Origin: Asparagopsis taxiformis
Taxonomy: Eukaryota; Rhodophyta; Florideophyceae; Bonnemaisoniales; Bonnemaisoniaceae
Assembly: GCA_030407315.1 (NCBI GenBank)
Contig: JALQPE010000086.1
Span: 163,013 to 227,012, forward strand
Direction of reading: 5' to 3'
DNA: 64,000 nucleotides
Of the stretch, positions 9,801 through 20,858 are shown piece by piece. The notes beneath the pieces are model-generated. The model saw only the letters and a list, made by a program, of their open reading frames with translations, was not told where the DNA came from and did no database searches. Numbering within the stretch: the first letter of the stretch is position 1; every line of letters begins with the position of its first letter. Both the position numbers and the translations under genes were made by a program.

Positions 9801-11618
9801 ATGCCACCCTCAACCCTGCTTCAAACCCTCAACTCCGCTTCCAATCTCTCCGTCCAGCAAACCGTCGCACTTGTTCGTCTCCTCATTGTACATCTACAAC
9901 GCAATCCCGACCCTTCCTTCCTCCCCACCCTTATATCAATCTGTCGTACAGCCCAAGCAACCCCGCATCAACACCAACTACCGCCGCTCTGTCTCCTCGC
10001 TCTAGCCCTGCTGCACGCCCAACAGCCCCCAACAACCCCCGCTAATCCCCATCTTCTCGCTTGCTTTCAAACACAAGCAGCCAAACACAATCCCAACCAC
10101 ATCCTTTCATTGTTCGCAGCCATCGCCCTTGCCGCAAATGTCCGTTTCACACCCGCACCGCGTCTCCTCCGTCAGCCGCGTCGCACAAATCGTTGGCTTT
10201 CCCTTCTACGCGCCGTGATCTCTGGCTGGCACGACGCTGCCATCGACAATATCAAATGGCCAACTGTACACTATTTGCAGCTCACAAACGCTACTCAAGC
10301 CTTGATTCAATCCTTAGATCGATCTGGACACGCCACTAATCACGTCACCTCCTCCACCTTCGATATACTTGATCAAACCTGTACCAACAAATCCCAATCG
10401 CCTCTCCTCTATCTTTCGATCCTCTCAGCTCTAATCTCATCTCATCCGTCCGGCCGTGTATCATCAAATCTCATCACAAACTTTCTCAAAACGTTGACAC
10501 CGTTCGCCACCATTTCAGATCCCGTGTACACAATTCTCGCCGCCCGAATCGCCCCATCCCTGCAACCTGCAATGGATGGCACCCTGCTCCAGACGCATCA
10601 ACAAACCATCCGGATACTCATCGAGCAGCACGACACTGACAAATCCGTCATAAACTATGCTGAATCGCTCGGAAAAGCCTATGTCCAATCCCAACCCCAA
10701 CTGTCGCCAACTGTTCTAGCCTTCCTACAACGCATGGCCACTACCCATCGTAACCACACATCCGTCGCCCGGTTCATGGTCGGTGTCGTGGAAAACTCAC
10801 ACGTCGATCCACAAACTGCCGTTGTCCTCGTCGATTCGCTCGCCATGATGAATGACAGCAATGTCGACAGCGCCGTTCGTACGCTTGTGCCCGTCATTGC
10901 ACGAGATATGCGCGCTTTGCGTGCTGTAACCGCCATAGCGGCGGCGATTATGGGCGAAGCTTCGCAGCGAATGCGCGCAGTCGTGCTGCTATTTTTCATT
11001 GCAAAAGCGTTTGCAGCTCGCGAGCGACGCGATGATTGTGTTGATGTGGAGATTGAGGATGGGTTATGGCACGCGTTTGGCGAGATGCTTCAGAGTGCAG
11101 TTGCTGAGCATCGTTGCAGTGAACTGTATCAGCGCGTCTGTGTCGACTGTTTAATTGCGTTGATCAGCTGTGAGCATCACGCTGTGCGAAGCATGGGCGT
11201 CCAGTTGGCGGCCAAACTGCCTGCCTGGATGGTGAAGACTTTGATTGCGCGTGATAGTAGATCGAGGCGCGAGCAGGGACTTGTGGATACTGCACGTGTT
11301 TTAGATGCCATTTTTATGGGTGCTTTTAGTATGGACGTAGTTGAGGAATGCCTGCAGCGTATGCTGGAGATGACCGAGGAAATAGGAGAGACGGTGGAGA
11401 AAAGCGTAGCAGTGTTATTGTTACGTTGTGTGAATAGATGTGATTTATCGTTTTTAGATCGTGTTCTCTGTGCCACTGGGCGATTGATGGGGGAGAAGAA
11501 GAGCGAGTTTTTAACACTTGCTCGCATCGCAATGGTTGGCACGGACATGGTACGCAAGCATACGTGTGTGTCGTGGTTTCTGCGCGAGTTTGGTAATGAT
11601 GCTGTAGCAAAGTTGTGA
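9801..11618 (+). CDS. Large all-helical protein, possibly HEAT/ARM-like, function unknown
   Basis: A 605-residue protein from the ATG at 9801 (MPPSTLLQTLN). The frame is open from an earlier ATG at 9666, but that adds a hydrophobic, F/P-rich piece that falls in the likely promoter after the preceding gene. The sequence is rich in Leu, Ala and Ser, with repeated amphipathic helices such as FARLLIVHL-like, SILSALISS and CVDCLIALIS, and no enzyme motif. This is the look of a HEAT- or armadillo-type scaffold. I cannot place it in a family. Codon usage is like its neighbours. It ends 143 bp from the stop of the convergent MYCBP-like gene. Confidence 0.6.
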   Translation: MPPSTLLQTLNSASNLSVQQTVALVRLLIVHLQRNPDPSFLPTLISICRTAQATPHQHQLPPLCLLALALLHAQQPPTTPANPHLLACFQTQAAKHNPNHILSLFAAIALAANVRFTPAPRLLRQPRRTNRWLSLLRAVISGWHDAAIDNIKWPTVHYLQLTNATQALIQSLDRSGHATNHVTSSTFDILDQTCTNKSQSPLLYLSILSALISSHPSGRVSSNLITNFLKTLTPFATISDPVYTILAARIAPSLQPAMDGTLLQTHQQTIRILIEQHDTDKSVINYAESLGKAYVQSQPQLSPTVLAFLQRMATTHRNHTSVARFMVGVVENSHVDPQTAVVLVDSLAMMNDSNVDSAVRTLVPVIARDMRALRAVTAIAAAIMGEASQRMRAVVLLFFIAKAFAARERRDDCVDVEIEDGLWHAFGEMLQSAVAEHRCSELYQRVCVDCLIALISCEHHAVRSMGVQLAAKLPAWMVKTLIARDSRSRREQGLVDTARVLDAIFMGAFSMDVVEECLQRMLEMTEEIGETVEKSVAVLLLRCVNRCDLSFLDRVLCATGRLMGEKKSEFLTLARIAMVGTDMVRKHTCVSWFLREFGNDAVAKL

Positions 11619-11761
11619 CGATGCACAGGTGTAATATTTAGCACAGTATTAGTGTCGGGATCAAGAGTTGGCAAAGACTCGAATAGGTTTACAAAAGCGT
11701 AAAGGAGTAACGGGTCGATGTGCGGACAAGAAGGCCAAGGTAGAATATACATTCGGAGCAT

Positions 11762-12542
11762 TTACTGTACGGTTGCTGTGGAATTTGGGGCTACTGGCGG
11801 AGCTCCGGACGCTGGGGCGGGAGCGGTCTGAGCGGGCGCAGCAGCGGAGGAGGCGGGCAGCGCATTGGGAGCCGAAATATTGACAGCAGCTGGGGGAGGA
11901 GCTGCGGACGCGAGGTGTTGTGCCTGGTTGACGGGGGGCAGCACGGAGGGCTGCGCGTTTCGAATGGGTGGCGCAGCGCCGACTGTTGGGGCGGGCTGAA
12001 CGACGACGGGAGCGACATTGGGGGCGGTTACCGCGGCGTCGTAGGTGGGCATGATTGGCGCTGGTTGCTGCGGCGGCTGCTGCTGGGCGGGCAGCTCTGT
12101 GGTCGGCACGGAGGGGTTGGGCTTCTGCGCGGCAATGTCCATCATATGAGCGTCCTGCGGATGCGCTGCGGCGGCGTCGATTGTGGATTCGGTCTTTACG
12201 TTTTGGCCAAATTTGTGGTAGAGATAGAGCACGGGGTCGTCCGGCTTGGCGTCCTGCGCGTCGACGGGGGGAGTGGTTAGATTTGGGAATGTGGCAGAGT
12301 ATGGACTCAGGCGGTATGGATGCTTACCATTTCGAAGAGATCAGTTAGGGCCTTTGTGAGAATTGAAAGCACTCCGCCTTTCTCGAGGTACTTACGAAAC
12401 TCTTCCTTCTTATCAGTTTGTGATGCCTGTGCGAGCGGGGGAATTGAACACGATGTCAGCTGGGGCGGGACGGCGGCGGCGACGGCGGCGGCGGGCGGGC
12501 AACGGGCAGACGAGCAGATGAGACGGATCGGGCACGAACCAT
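11762..12542 (-). CDS. MYCBP (AMY-1)-like protein, three exons, Ala/Pro/Gln-rich tail
   Basis: Proposed exons on the minus strand: 12542-12540 (the ATG alone), 12426-12328 and 12253-11762, giving 197 residues. The core (KKEEFRKYLEKGGVLSILT, then PDDPVLYLYHKFG) closely follows the c-Myc-binding protein family, which is about 100 residues long and acts in A-kinase anchoring and transcription or ciliary complexes. Intron 12254-12327 has GTAAGC, a CTAAC branch site and GCAG. The first intron, 12427-12539, is less certain because its donor GTTCGT is weak, but it gives M-ASQTDKKEEF, the expected N-terminus. After the conserved core there is a tail of about 120 residues rich in Ala, Pro and Gln that known MYCBPs lack. 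Confidence 0.75.
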
Positions 12543-12764
12543 TATGAATTGGTGGGCAGGATGGGGCGCGAGCGGACGAGACGAGACAAGACGAGACGAG
12601 ATGAGTCGATGAAGTACTTAGACGATGCTCTGCTGTTTTGTGTGCAACTTGGCGACCAGCTGGTGGACTCGGCAGGGAGGAAGGAAACACAATTTTTTGA
12701 TAACGCCCAAAACGGCGCACTAATCGATCATTTTATTTTCAAATACACTATGACGTTTTCACAG

Positions 12765-13849
12765 CTACGATGCTTCCACCGCTTCAACTCCCTTCTCCTT
12801 CATCAATGCCTCCAACTTTTCCACCAGCGCCACCACTTGTTCCCTCCCATACTTGGTCCCCGACAGCCACAGATGCTTGGGCGCCACCTTTCGGTCAAAG
12901 AAAAATTCGCCGCTCTTGTTCTGCACTGCTTCATCAGCAATTGCCAGGTACACAATCGTGTCCGCACCTTGTTCCTCGCTGCGCAATTGCTTCCTTGTAA
13001 ACTGGAAAAACTCGGGCATAGACTTTTCCAACTAGCTCCGCACAACACAAACATGTCAATCATAGTCAGAACAGGCGCATCCGAACGTTGGTCGCTTTCC
13101 AATGAACACGGTCAACCTACCCCTGGTGTATCCGCCCATCCCGGATGCATACTCGCCCAAAAAATACCGCTATCACTATACTTGTCCGCCCAATACTCGG
13201 TCAACGCCACCTGATGTCTCTTACTCCTCGAGTACTGCGTCGTTCCATCAATCCTACGCCCCGACACCAACTGCTCCCCTTGCAAATCATCAACAACAAG
13301 TTTCTCCGTCAGCATGCCGCCCGAGCTCACCGTAACAACACGCGCCTGCGTCGCCGCCTCCAAGCTCGGTCGCAGCAGCTCGGTCAGCGCAAAAGTGCCC
13401 AATGTATTGGTAGCAAAGCCCATTTCCAGTCCGTCCTTGGACATTTGATGTCTGTGCACCATGGCGCCTGCATTGTTCACCAACGCCGCGATGGGCGTAC
13501 GATGCGAGTTCCACTGCGCGCTAAACCGCGAAATGTCTGTCAAACTCGACAGATCACACACATGAAGCTCGACCTTGTCGTTCTGCGCACTCGCGCTGAT
13601 TTGTTGGCGCACCTTCTCGCCACGACTGCCATCGCGACACAGCAGATGCACCGACGCGCCACGCTCCGCTAACGCCTGTGCGGTGACTCGCCCCAGGCCA
13701 GATGTCGCCCCCGTCACGATGTAATGCCGTCCGCGCAGGTCGACGTCCAGTGCGTCGGCGGAAAAGTTGACTTGGTTGGCGCGAAAACCGCGTATTCCGA
13801 AATTGGCATAGCCTAGTGCCAGGAACTGGAGCACCCGAAATGACTGCAT
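12765..13849 (-). CDS. DHRS12-like short-chain dehydrogenase/reductase, two exons
   Basis: Exons 13849-13121 and 13031-12765 join in phase 0 across an 89-bp intron (GTAGGT...GCTAG), giving 331 residues. It has the NAD(P) motif TGATSGLG, NNAGAM, a catalytic Ser in VSSGG, and YSRSK as the YxxxK pair. The MHPGWADTPG motif precedes the exon junction and continues into SMPEFFQF and RSEEQGADTIVYLA. This order is diagnostic of DHRS12-type enzymes of unknown natural substrate. A hydrophobic start (MQSFRVLQFLALGY) suggests membrane association. The frame is open to an earlier ATG at 13954; I prefer 13849 because it matches the family's N-terminus. Confidence 0.85.
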
Positions 13850-14120
13850 GCTGGCGTACGCACTTGTTCTCGCACACACGTGCTGCGTTGTGTTGGTGTG
13901 GAGGCGTTTGAATGGCGCGCGAGTTGGTGGGGGAGAGATGGAAAATGAGAGCATTTATGTTGAGAGGGATGCATGTTGATTCGGCCACAAATGGTTGCAG
14001 CAATGGCTGCATGACCGCACATTATATGATCGCAAATTTTCGTTTATTGATTTCAACGTTACGCCTCCTTCGACTTTGCAACAACTGTTCGCTGACACAT
14101 AGCTGATCCTGCCACGTAAT

Positions 14121-15022
14121 ATGTGTGATGTCGCATGGCCTCCTTCGCTTCGACTTGTCCTATGCCTGTATTGGGTCGCTGCCTCGTTGCTTATCATTGC
14201 CAAACAACGTATGCACTTGCTGCAACAATGGTTCAATTACGGTAAATTACAAAGTTGTCCAACAATACTTGCACCCGATCTTGGTTGCGTTCGCTTTCTC
14301 CATTTTCTCGGTTCACCGCGCTTTTCTACGCCCACGGCATGGAACACGTTTTATGCCGTAGCGATTGCCACTTCTGCCCTTACTATTTGCCTTTCAATGT
14401 ATCCTGATAACATGTCTGTCACAAAAATTCCCATCCCGCTCGCTCTCTTCTTATTCCAGGTTATCAGACGTTTCACAGAGTCTAGATTAGTGCACAACTA
14501 CTCGACGACACGACAAATGTCTCTCATCCTGTTACTATCAGGTCTGTCGTTTTATATTATAGCGCCAATAACCATTTTCCTGGAAGCACGCAAGCAACCC
14601 ATTCTGCAATCGTCCATCGTAAGTGCTTCACCTGTTTGCACATGACATGATCATAACGCTGTACCATCTAACCAAATGTTCACCATCTAATTCTATAGGC
14701 AATTCCTGTATTCTTGCTGGCGTCCTATGCTCAAAACGTCTCACATCGCCAATTAGCAAATGTCAAACCAATTGTGGCAAAGTATGGGATTCCCACAGGT
14801 TTTCTCTTCCGTTACGTTGTTTGTCCGCACTACTTGTCAGAAATCATCATCTACTGTATTCTCGCCTTGCAGACCAATAGTTTGTGCGTCACTCTCGTGT
14901 TCACATTCGTCGCTATCAATCTGACCGACTCTGCCCTCCGAACGGCCCACTGGTACGAGCAAACGTTTCCAAAATCTCTTCTTCCCAAGAAGCGGCATGC
15001 AATTTTACCTTTCATCCTTTAA
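14121..15022 (+). CDS. Polyprenol reductase (SRD5A3/DFG10-like), two exons
   Basis: Exons 14121-14618 and 14699-15022, separated by an 80-bp intron (GTAAGT...TATAG, with CTAAC at about 14670), encode 273 residues. Several membrane segments are visible. The C-terminal pattern HWYEQTFPKSLLPKKRHAILPFIL-like (positions 14949-15019), ending in ILPFIL, is the hallmark of the steroid 5-alpha-reductase superfamily branch that reduces polyprenol to dolichol for N-glycosylation in the ER. RRFTESRLVHNYS and the GIPTGFLFRYVVCPHYLSE-type segment (14791-14845) are also conserved. It is divergent from the DHRS12-like gene (271 bp between starts) and tail-to-tail with the P5A ATPase. Confidence 0.85.
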
Positions 15023-15127
15023 ACACCATCCCGTGCACAAATATCAACAACCCTTCCGTGTCATCGCTGACGGTACCGAAAACCAAGCGATGCGTATCTC
15101 CAAGTACGCAGTACTGAATATGAGTGC

Positions 15128-18100
15128 TCAGTCTACGATCTTTATTCTCGGAGCAAACAACAATGTGGCCAATCTGTCCACAATAAACGTCCCCACCAGA
15201 TTGAAGACAATCACACCAGTCACTTTGATCTGAAGGTCAGTTGAAGGCCATGATGCAAGTTCCATAAACTCATTCAGTTCTCCCGACACTTCCGCTGTGC
15301 AGACCAGTAGCATTCCGCTGGCGAATACCAGAGAATAAATCAAAGGCTTGTTGTCCCAGATACCCTGCATGTACGGCCTCCCCTTGTAGTTGAGTACATA
15401 CACAGACACTTGCTGTGCGATTGAAATCAGAAACAACACAGTGTTCAGAATGTTGGGTGAAAAGTCTTCATCGATTTTCGGCACATGGTCTTCGGCGAGG
15501 TACGGTTTCACATAGTGACTGCACAGCATCATCGCTGCAACGTGAACTGCAAATTGTGCAAGAAGGGAGATGAACAAGTGCGGAGCGAAAATTGATCCTG
15601 CCGGTCGTTGCGGTGAGAGCTTCTTCAGCGGTTTTGAGCGCGAAACCATAAATGATGCTACCGTCAACACAAGCCCAGTAATTGTCATTTGTCTGTCTCC
15701 AACACTAACTCCCTGTAGATATAACACAGACAGCGTATATGCAGAGATGAGACAATTGAGAGCCAGGATTTGGTACATTTGCAGCGTTGTAGCCAAGGTG
15801 CACCTTCCCTGTCGGATAATTGACGCGCAAGCATCTATGGTCATCCTTCGAGACGTAAACGGTGATGCGATTGAAGCATCCCCAAGCTTGACCAACGGCG
15901 GTTGATCATCAGATTCTCCTAAACTATCTCTCAGTTCCTCCATCTTCTTTGCCAGTTCCTGATTTTGCAGCTCACGTGCACTCTTTGGCGCAGCAGATTC
16001 GTTTTCAGTTCCTGCCACTGTGTTTGAAGACGAGGCTTTCCTTTCTTCCGTTGGCGCAAGTTAGACGGTTGGGGTCTCGCTCCTTGATTGTTCCCAATGA
16101 CTTGGGATCTAGCTGTCGCATCCCGTTGTTGGGCGTCGGGTGGAGTGATATTGATAGCGGAAAGAAGTGCCACCCCTACATGCGCCTGTTTCAGAGCGCC
16201 GACATCATTTGTTCCATCACCACACATCAGCGTGTGAAGCCCGTTCTCCTTCAATGCGGTCAAGATGTGTTCCTTCTGGTCAGGTGACATTCTGGCGAAA
16301 ATTTTGATGTACTGCAGTGACTTTTTCATGTTGTCATCCGACATCATTGCCGATTGTAAAGCTGGGCCCGCCACACAAAGGTCAAAGTCTTCAGCCAATT
16401 TCTTGATCGTTTCCACAGCAAATCGCTTCTTTCGTTTTCCGCTGTTTGCGCTGAACCACTCTAAAGTTCCTGGATTCACCTCACTGTTATCAAGGATCAA
16501 AATGCTCTTGGAGCACATCCCTACTTGAGTAGCCACATGTGCAGCTGTCAAGGTAGCATCACCAGTAATCATGCAAACCATGTGGTTTGATTTGCGCAAC
16601 ATACGAATTACTTTCCGTGAATCGCCGCGTAAGGGACATTCGAAACAAACAAAGCCAGCAAACACAAGATCCGATTCTGCCTCCTCACGGGACAGCTTGC
16701 TCGCCTGCGATGCTGTCATTTCGGGATCCATATCCTTGTAGGCAAGTGCAAGAACTCTCATCCCGCCTCGGGCCAAGCTGCGCGCAGTCTCCAGATATCC
16801 CTCTGGAAGGATGTCGTCTTTCAATAGCTTTCCAATCGCTTCGGGAGAACCTTTCACAAGTGCTCTCGGACCATTACTGACATCATCTCCAGACACTTCC
16901 GCAATCACACTCATTCTTTGCAATGCCGATGCAAAGCGATACCTTTGCAATATCTTACCAGCAGCACGAGACATACCGCCTCGTTTTGGCACGCATACAC
17001 CAGTTTTCCCGTAAGACCATTTAACTGACTCTAGTGCAGCCAGCTCCAGAGGATCTCCAATAAGTTCATTGTCAACATACACAAGAGAGTGACATCCCGC
17101 CAGGACAAGTGCTGCATTCATGGATGCATCTGCCACAGGGACCAAACTAAACTCTTCTTCTGGTTTCGAGGGAACTATTTCGCCGCCTTCCGCAGGTAGA
17201 ACGACTCCAACTGCGTTGATAGAATCAGTAGTCAATGTTCCCGTCTTATCAAAGCAACAAATATCAATCTTTCCAGCATAGGGGATTCTGAACGGCTCTG
17301 TACAGAAGATCATGCTGCGAACTAGTGCAATAAGTGATGTGTTCACTGCCAGCGCTAGCTGCATCGGGAGCTCTGGAGGGACAACAGACGTGATGATGAG
17401 GACGCAGCGCAGAAGAAGTTTGTATCGAGCGTCGGCGTCCTCTGTATATCGGTGATACAGGACATAACCCGAGGCAGCAATCGCGAAAATGAGCAAGAAC
17501 AGAATGAAAAATGCAGCTTCAGACGAATTGGCTGATACAGATTCCGTGGAGTAGAGGATGGTCCTCATAAGCTTGCCCTGTGAAGAACCGAAGCCAGTAC
17601 GAAGCACATAACAAATACAACCATTGTCAGGTGCTCTCGTCGGCGGGGTACTACTGCTCACAGTTGCAGGTGTGTGGGTCAACACTCGCGTTCCGCCGAA
17701 TAGAATGTGGTTTTTGTGTGCCTTCTTCACGGACAACGTCTCCTGCTTATCAACATCACTCGTTGGATTGATTGCCTCCTTCATCAATGGAACCGATTCA
17801 CCTGTCAACATTGCCTCATTTACGACAGCATTTCCCGATAGGATAAGTAGATCGCATGGAACAACATGGGAAGCATCTTTGCCACGGGCAACGGAAACTA
17901 TATCACCTGGGAGCAAGTCTAGCGAGGTGATCGACGTCCACTTCTTGTTGCGGTAGACATTGATATCCAGCGTAGGGTTGCGCATACCACGCAATTCCCG
18001 CAAACTTCGCAAGCGGCCTGAAACAACTGTGGCTTCAAATATGAGCATCATAACAAGCGTGAGAAGCGAGTATCTCCAATACTCATCAAGTAACCAGAGA

Positions 18101-18777
18101 AATATGCAGAACACCTGGAATATGAAGAAAGGAGCCAGAAGGCTCTCTTTATAGAGCTCAGCAAATGTCGGAGCGGGCATCTCCAGCCTGTTGGAACCGA
18201 AACGCCGCATGGTATGCAGAATGGCATCGCCGGAAAGACCATTTGTAGTTCGGGCAGCAGTCATGTATTGTTCAATTGGAAGTTTGGTGGGATAGGCCAC
18301 CTTTTCAAAAACGTTGAGCTGTGCATTATATTCGTACGTCCTCTTTTGAAACTCGAAATAGATACGCTTTGAATCGTCGATCTTCAACGGGGTAAGCGAT
18401 GTTTTGCCTCGATGTTCGCGTGGCTGCAACAGGGCAAAGATCTCATCGCCCTCAACTCTCTTCTCGTCAACAGTAGTCACAGTAATCCACGACATGAACA
18501 CCTTTATCCGAACCGACCAATGCTGCATTAAAAAGGAGAGGATGTGCAGGATGACGAGAGTGACCAATAATGCAATTGAAGCAAATTGGGATATGGCAAA
18601 CGCCCACACATAGTAGGCCAATGCAAGATAGGAGAAGATAAAAGGCAGAAAATCCAATCTGGTTACCAATGGCGCGCGTCGATGCAGACTGAGACGAAGG
18701 ATAGATTTGCCAGTCCAGATCGGGGCGCCGTCATTGGACGCAGAGCTGGCGGGTTGCTGCTCTTTTACGCCTGCCAT
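15128..18777 (-). CDS. P5A-type ATPase (ATP13A1/Spf1/MIA-like), with a frame break in the linker
   Basis: It starts at the ATG at 18777 (MAGVKEQQ). The first reading frame carries LTGESVPLMKE, PPELPMQLALAVN (P5A signature in M4), the phosphorylation site CFDKTGTLTTD, KGSPEAIGKLL and CGDGTNDVGALK. A second frame (down to 15128) carries PLVKLGDASIASPF, RQGRCTLATTLQM and four to five membrane helices, the normal C-terminal half. Together they make about 1176 residues, the usual length. The switch occurs in the variable cytosolic linker. One intron that fits the phase is 15983-16101 (donor GTCATT, acceptor AAAG, with a CTAAC inside), but its splice sites are weak, so a true frameshift cannot be excluded. 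P5A pumps dislocate mistargeted transmembrane helices from the ER. Confidence 0.88.
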
Positions 18778-19242
18778 AACTAGGCCGCCAGTGGTATGTG
18801 CGGCGCTCAATTGTTGCGCGCAATGAGCGGTTGTCACTAATGGGCGAGCGAGCCCAACGCTATTGTACGCAGCCGTTACAGGCAAGACGAGATGGCCGGC
18901 CACTGTCCCGCTACCAGCGCCGCTGGGTTGCAGGTTGGATAACAAACTTGTCAAGCAACAAGTCCAAGCCGGTCTTCGGACGACCATGCAACAACACGTT
19001 TTGATTGACACAAATATATTCAAAACTTTTCGCTCAAAATTGATCAAGTTTGGGTGAGAAGGTCGCCATAAGGTGAGCGACCTCCGCAGTCCACACGTAT
19101 CAAGTTGGAAGAAACGCCATCGAATCTAATAGACATGGATGCCTTTCATGCACTCTCCATCTATAATGCGCACCTTTAAGGGTACCATCAAGATGTCCGA
19201 TGGACGAGCACCAAACCTGCCGTCCGTTTCTCCCTGCGCATC
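18778..19242. other. Divergent promoter region between P5A ATPase and MFS genes
   Basis: 465 bp between two divergent starts. The P5A frame runs open upstream to 19047 but without family-like sequence. No other gene is visible. Confidence 0.5.
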
Positions 19243-20646
19243 ATGAAATCACCAGCAGCAACCTACGCTACATTTCCACGCCCAGCGATGCTGTACTCCG
19301 AGCCGACCGCCAGTCGCTCTGCGCCCAAGCCGCATGTGATTCTGGCAATCCTCTCCATCCTAACTGTGGGGTCACACTATGGGCGTCACAGTCTTGCCAG
19401 TCTCGGGCCGGAGATCATGAATACACTTGACATATCACGTTTGAAATTTGGTGTTTTATTCTCATCGCAGGCACTTCCAGGTATTATACTACCACTTGTC
19501 GGAGGTCTTGCACTCACATATGTTCCGCACGGACCTGCCGCAATCGTGCTTTCTTTCTGCGTCACATGCGCGACAGCGCTGTGTGCTATAGCCGTTTCGC
19601 GAAAGTCATACATGTTCCTCTTCGTCGGCCGTCTGCTATTCGGCTTGGTTGACGGCGCTCTCACGACCGTGCAGGGTGCATTAGTCGCCCGTTGGTTCCG
19701 TAAAAGAGCTGGGTCCAGTTTCGGATGTACACTCTTCGTGAGCAGGCTGTCCTCCTTTCTCGGCCTTTCTCTCCCGGCGTACCTGTCGCAAAATTTCGGT
19801 CTGCGAGCTGCAATGTGGATTTCGGTCTTTGTATGTATTCCACCGTTTCTAGCTACAATTGTCTACACGATATTAGCGTCAAAAGTGGACGCCTACCAAC
19901 CACTGACACAAGAAGATACATCCTCAAGTGATGACCACAATGCCACACCAGCATCGCATAGCGTGCGTCAACTGTTACACTCTTTCACAACGCCATTCTG
20001 GCTCATATGCTATTTATGGATTGTAGTAGCGGGATGCGTCTTCCCCGTAACTCACTTTGCGCCAGACGCATTCTCGACGCATTTCGGGATGCCGGCCACA
20101 AAAGCAGGTCTTCTAGCGGGAGCGATAGTTCTAGCGGCGGGAATAAGTTCTCCTGCGTTTGGCATCATCCAAGACCGTTACGGTCGTCGTGCGACAATCC
20201 TCGCAGCGTCATGTGCGGCGATTTTGTTCGGATTAGTTGCATGCGCATGGGCGATTAGTAACGCGTCGTTGTTGATGTTCACCGATCAAGAATTACTCGC
20301 CGCCGGTATCATTCTGGTCGCGCTCGGGTTCGCAGCAGCTCCTGTCACACTTCTGTCCAGTGTGATCATTGTTGTCGATGACTTTTCAGTGGCGGCTGCA
20401 TTGGGTATTTACAAAGCTACCGAAAATGCTGGACTGACCGTGCTACACGCGGTGACAGGCGCCTCGCGAGACGGGTCGGGAAGCTATGTGCAGAGCTTCC
20501 TGTCGCTGGCTGCTTTGGCAGGATCTGGAGTTTTGGCTGCTGCGTTGCTGGGGAGATTATCGGCTATTCTGCGCGAACCGGCAGGGCAAAGTTCTCAGCC
20601 GCATGTAGTGGACACGTCCCAGACGTCTGATGATGAAGCTAATTGA
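19243..20646 (+). CDS. Major facilitator superfamily transporter, MFSD1-like
   Basis: A 467-residue protein with about 12 hydrophobic segments and a central polar loop (TQEDTSSSDDHN). The A-like motif after helix 2, the segment GRLLFGLVDGALTTVQGALVARWF in helices 4-5 (19627-19698), and the FGIIQDRYGRR loop between helices 8 and 9 (20160-20190) mark it as MFS. The layout, with the conserved GxxxGGxxxxxVQ-like helix 4 and the YKATENAGL stretch near helix 11, resembles MFSD1, a lysosomal dipeptide uniporter in animals. The short N-terminal tail is where MFSD1 carries its sorting signal. The substrate is not predictable here. It could also be another branch of the oxalate/monocarboxylate-like MFS. 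Confidence 0.7.
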   Translation: MKSPAATYATFPRPAMLYSEPTASRSAPKPHVILAILSILTVGSHYGRHSLASLGPEIMNTLDISRLKFGVLFSSQALPGIILPLVGGLALTYVPHGPAAIVLSFCVTCATALCAIAVSRKSYMFLFVGRLLFGLVDGALTTVQGALVARWFRKRAGSSFGCTLFVSRLSSFLGLSLPAYLSQNFGLRAAMWISVFVCIPPFLATIVYTILASKVDAYQPLTQEDTSSSDDHNATPASHSVRQLLHSFTTPFWLICYLWIVVAGCVFPVTHFAPDAFSTHFGMPATKAGLLAGAIVLAAGISSPAFGIIQDRYGRRATILAASCAAILFGLVACAWAISNASLLMFTDQELLAAGIILVALGFAAAPVTLLSSVIIVVDDFSVAAALGIYKATENAGLTVLHAVTGASRDGSGSYVQSFLSLAALAGSGVLAAALLGRLSAILREPAGQSSQPHVVDTSQTSDDEAN

Positions 20647-20858
20647 TGCAATCTCGTAAAATCTTATTTTGCCGCTCGGTTTCCAGCTTTCATTTTGAGA
20701 AGATGCCAGCCACATGCTACCTCAACCAATTGCCTTCATACATTTATTATTAGAAATACAACCATGGGAGGTTCAGCATGGACAAACGTATTTACGCACA
20801 ATCTCCACCTCTCCACATCCGGCGATAGTTGCAAACGTTCTACTCAGCTGCAGCCAAG

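Noticed and set aside
12549..13214. 221-codon plus-strand ORF
   Set aside because: Antisense to the DHRS12-like exons and introns; no motif.
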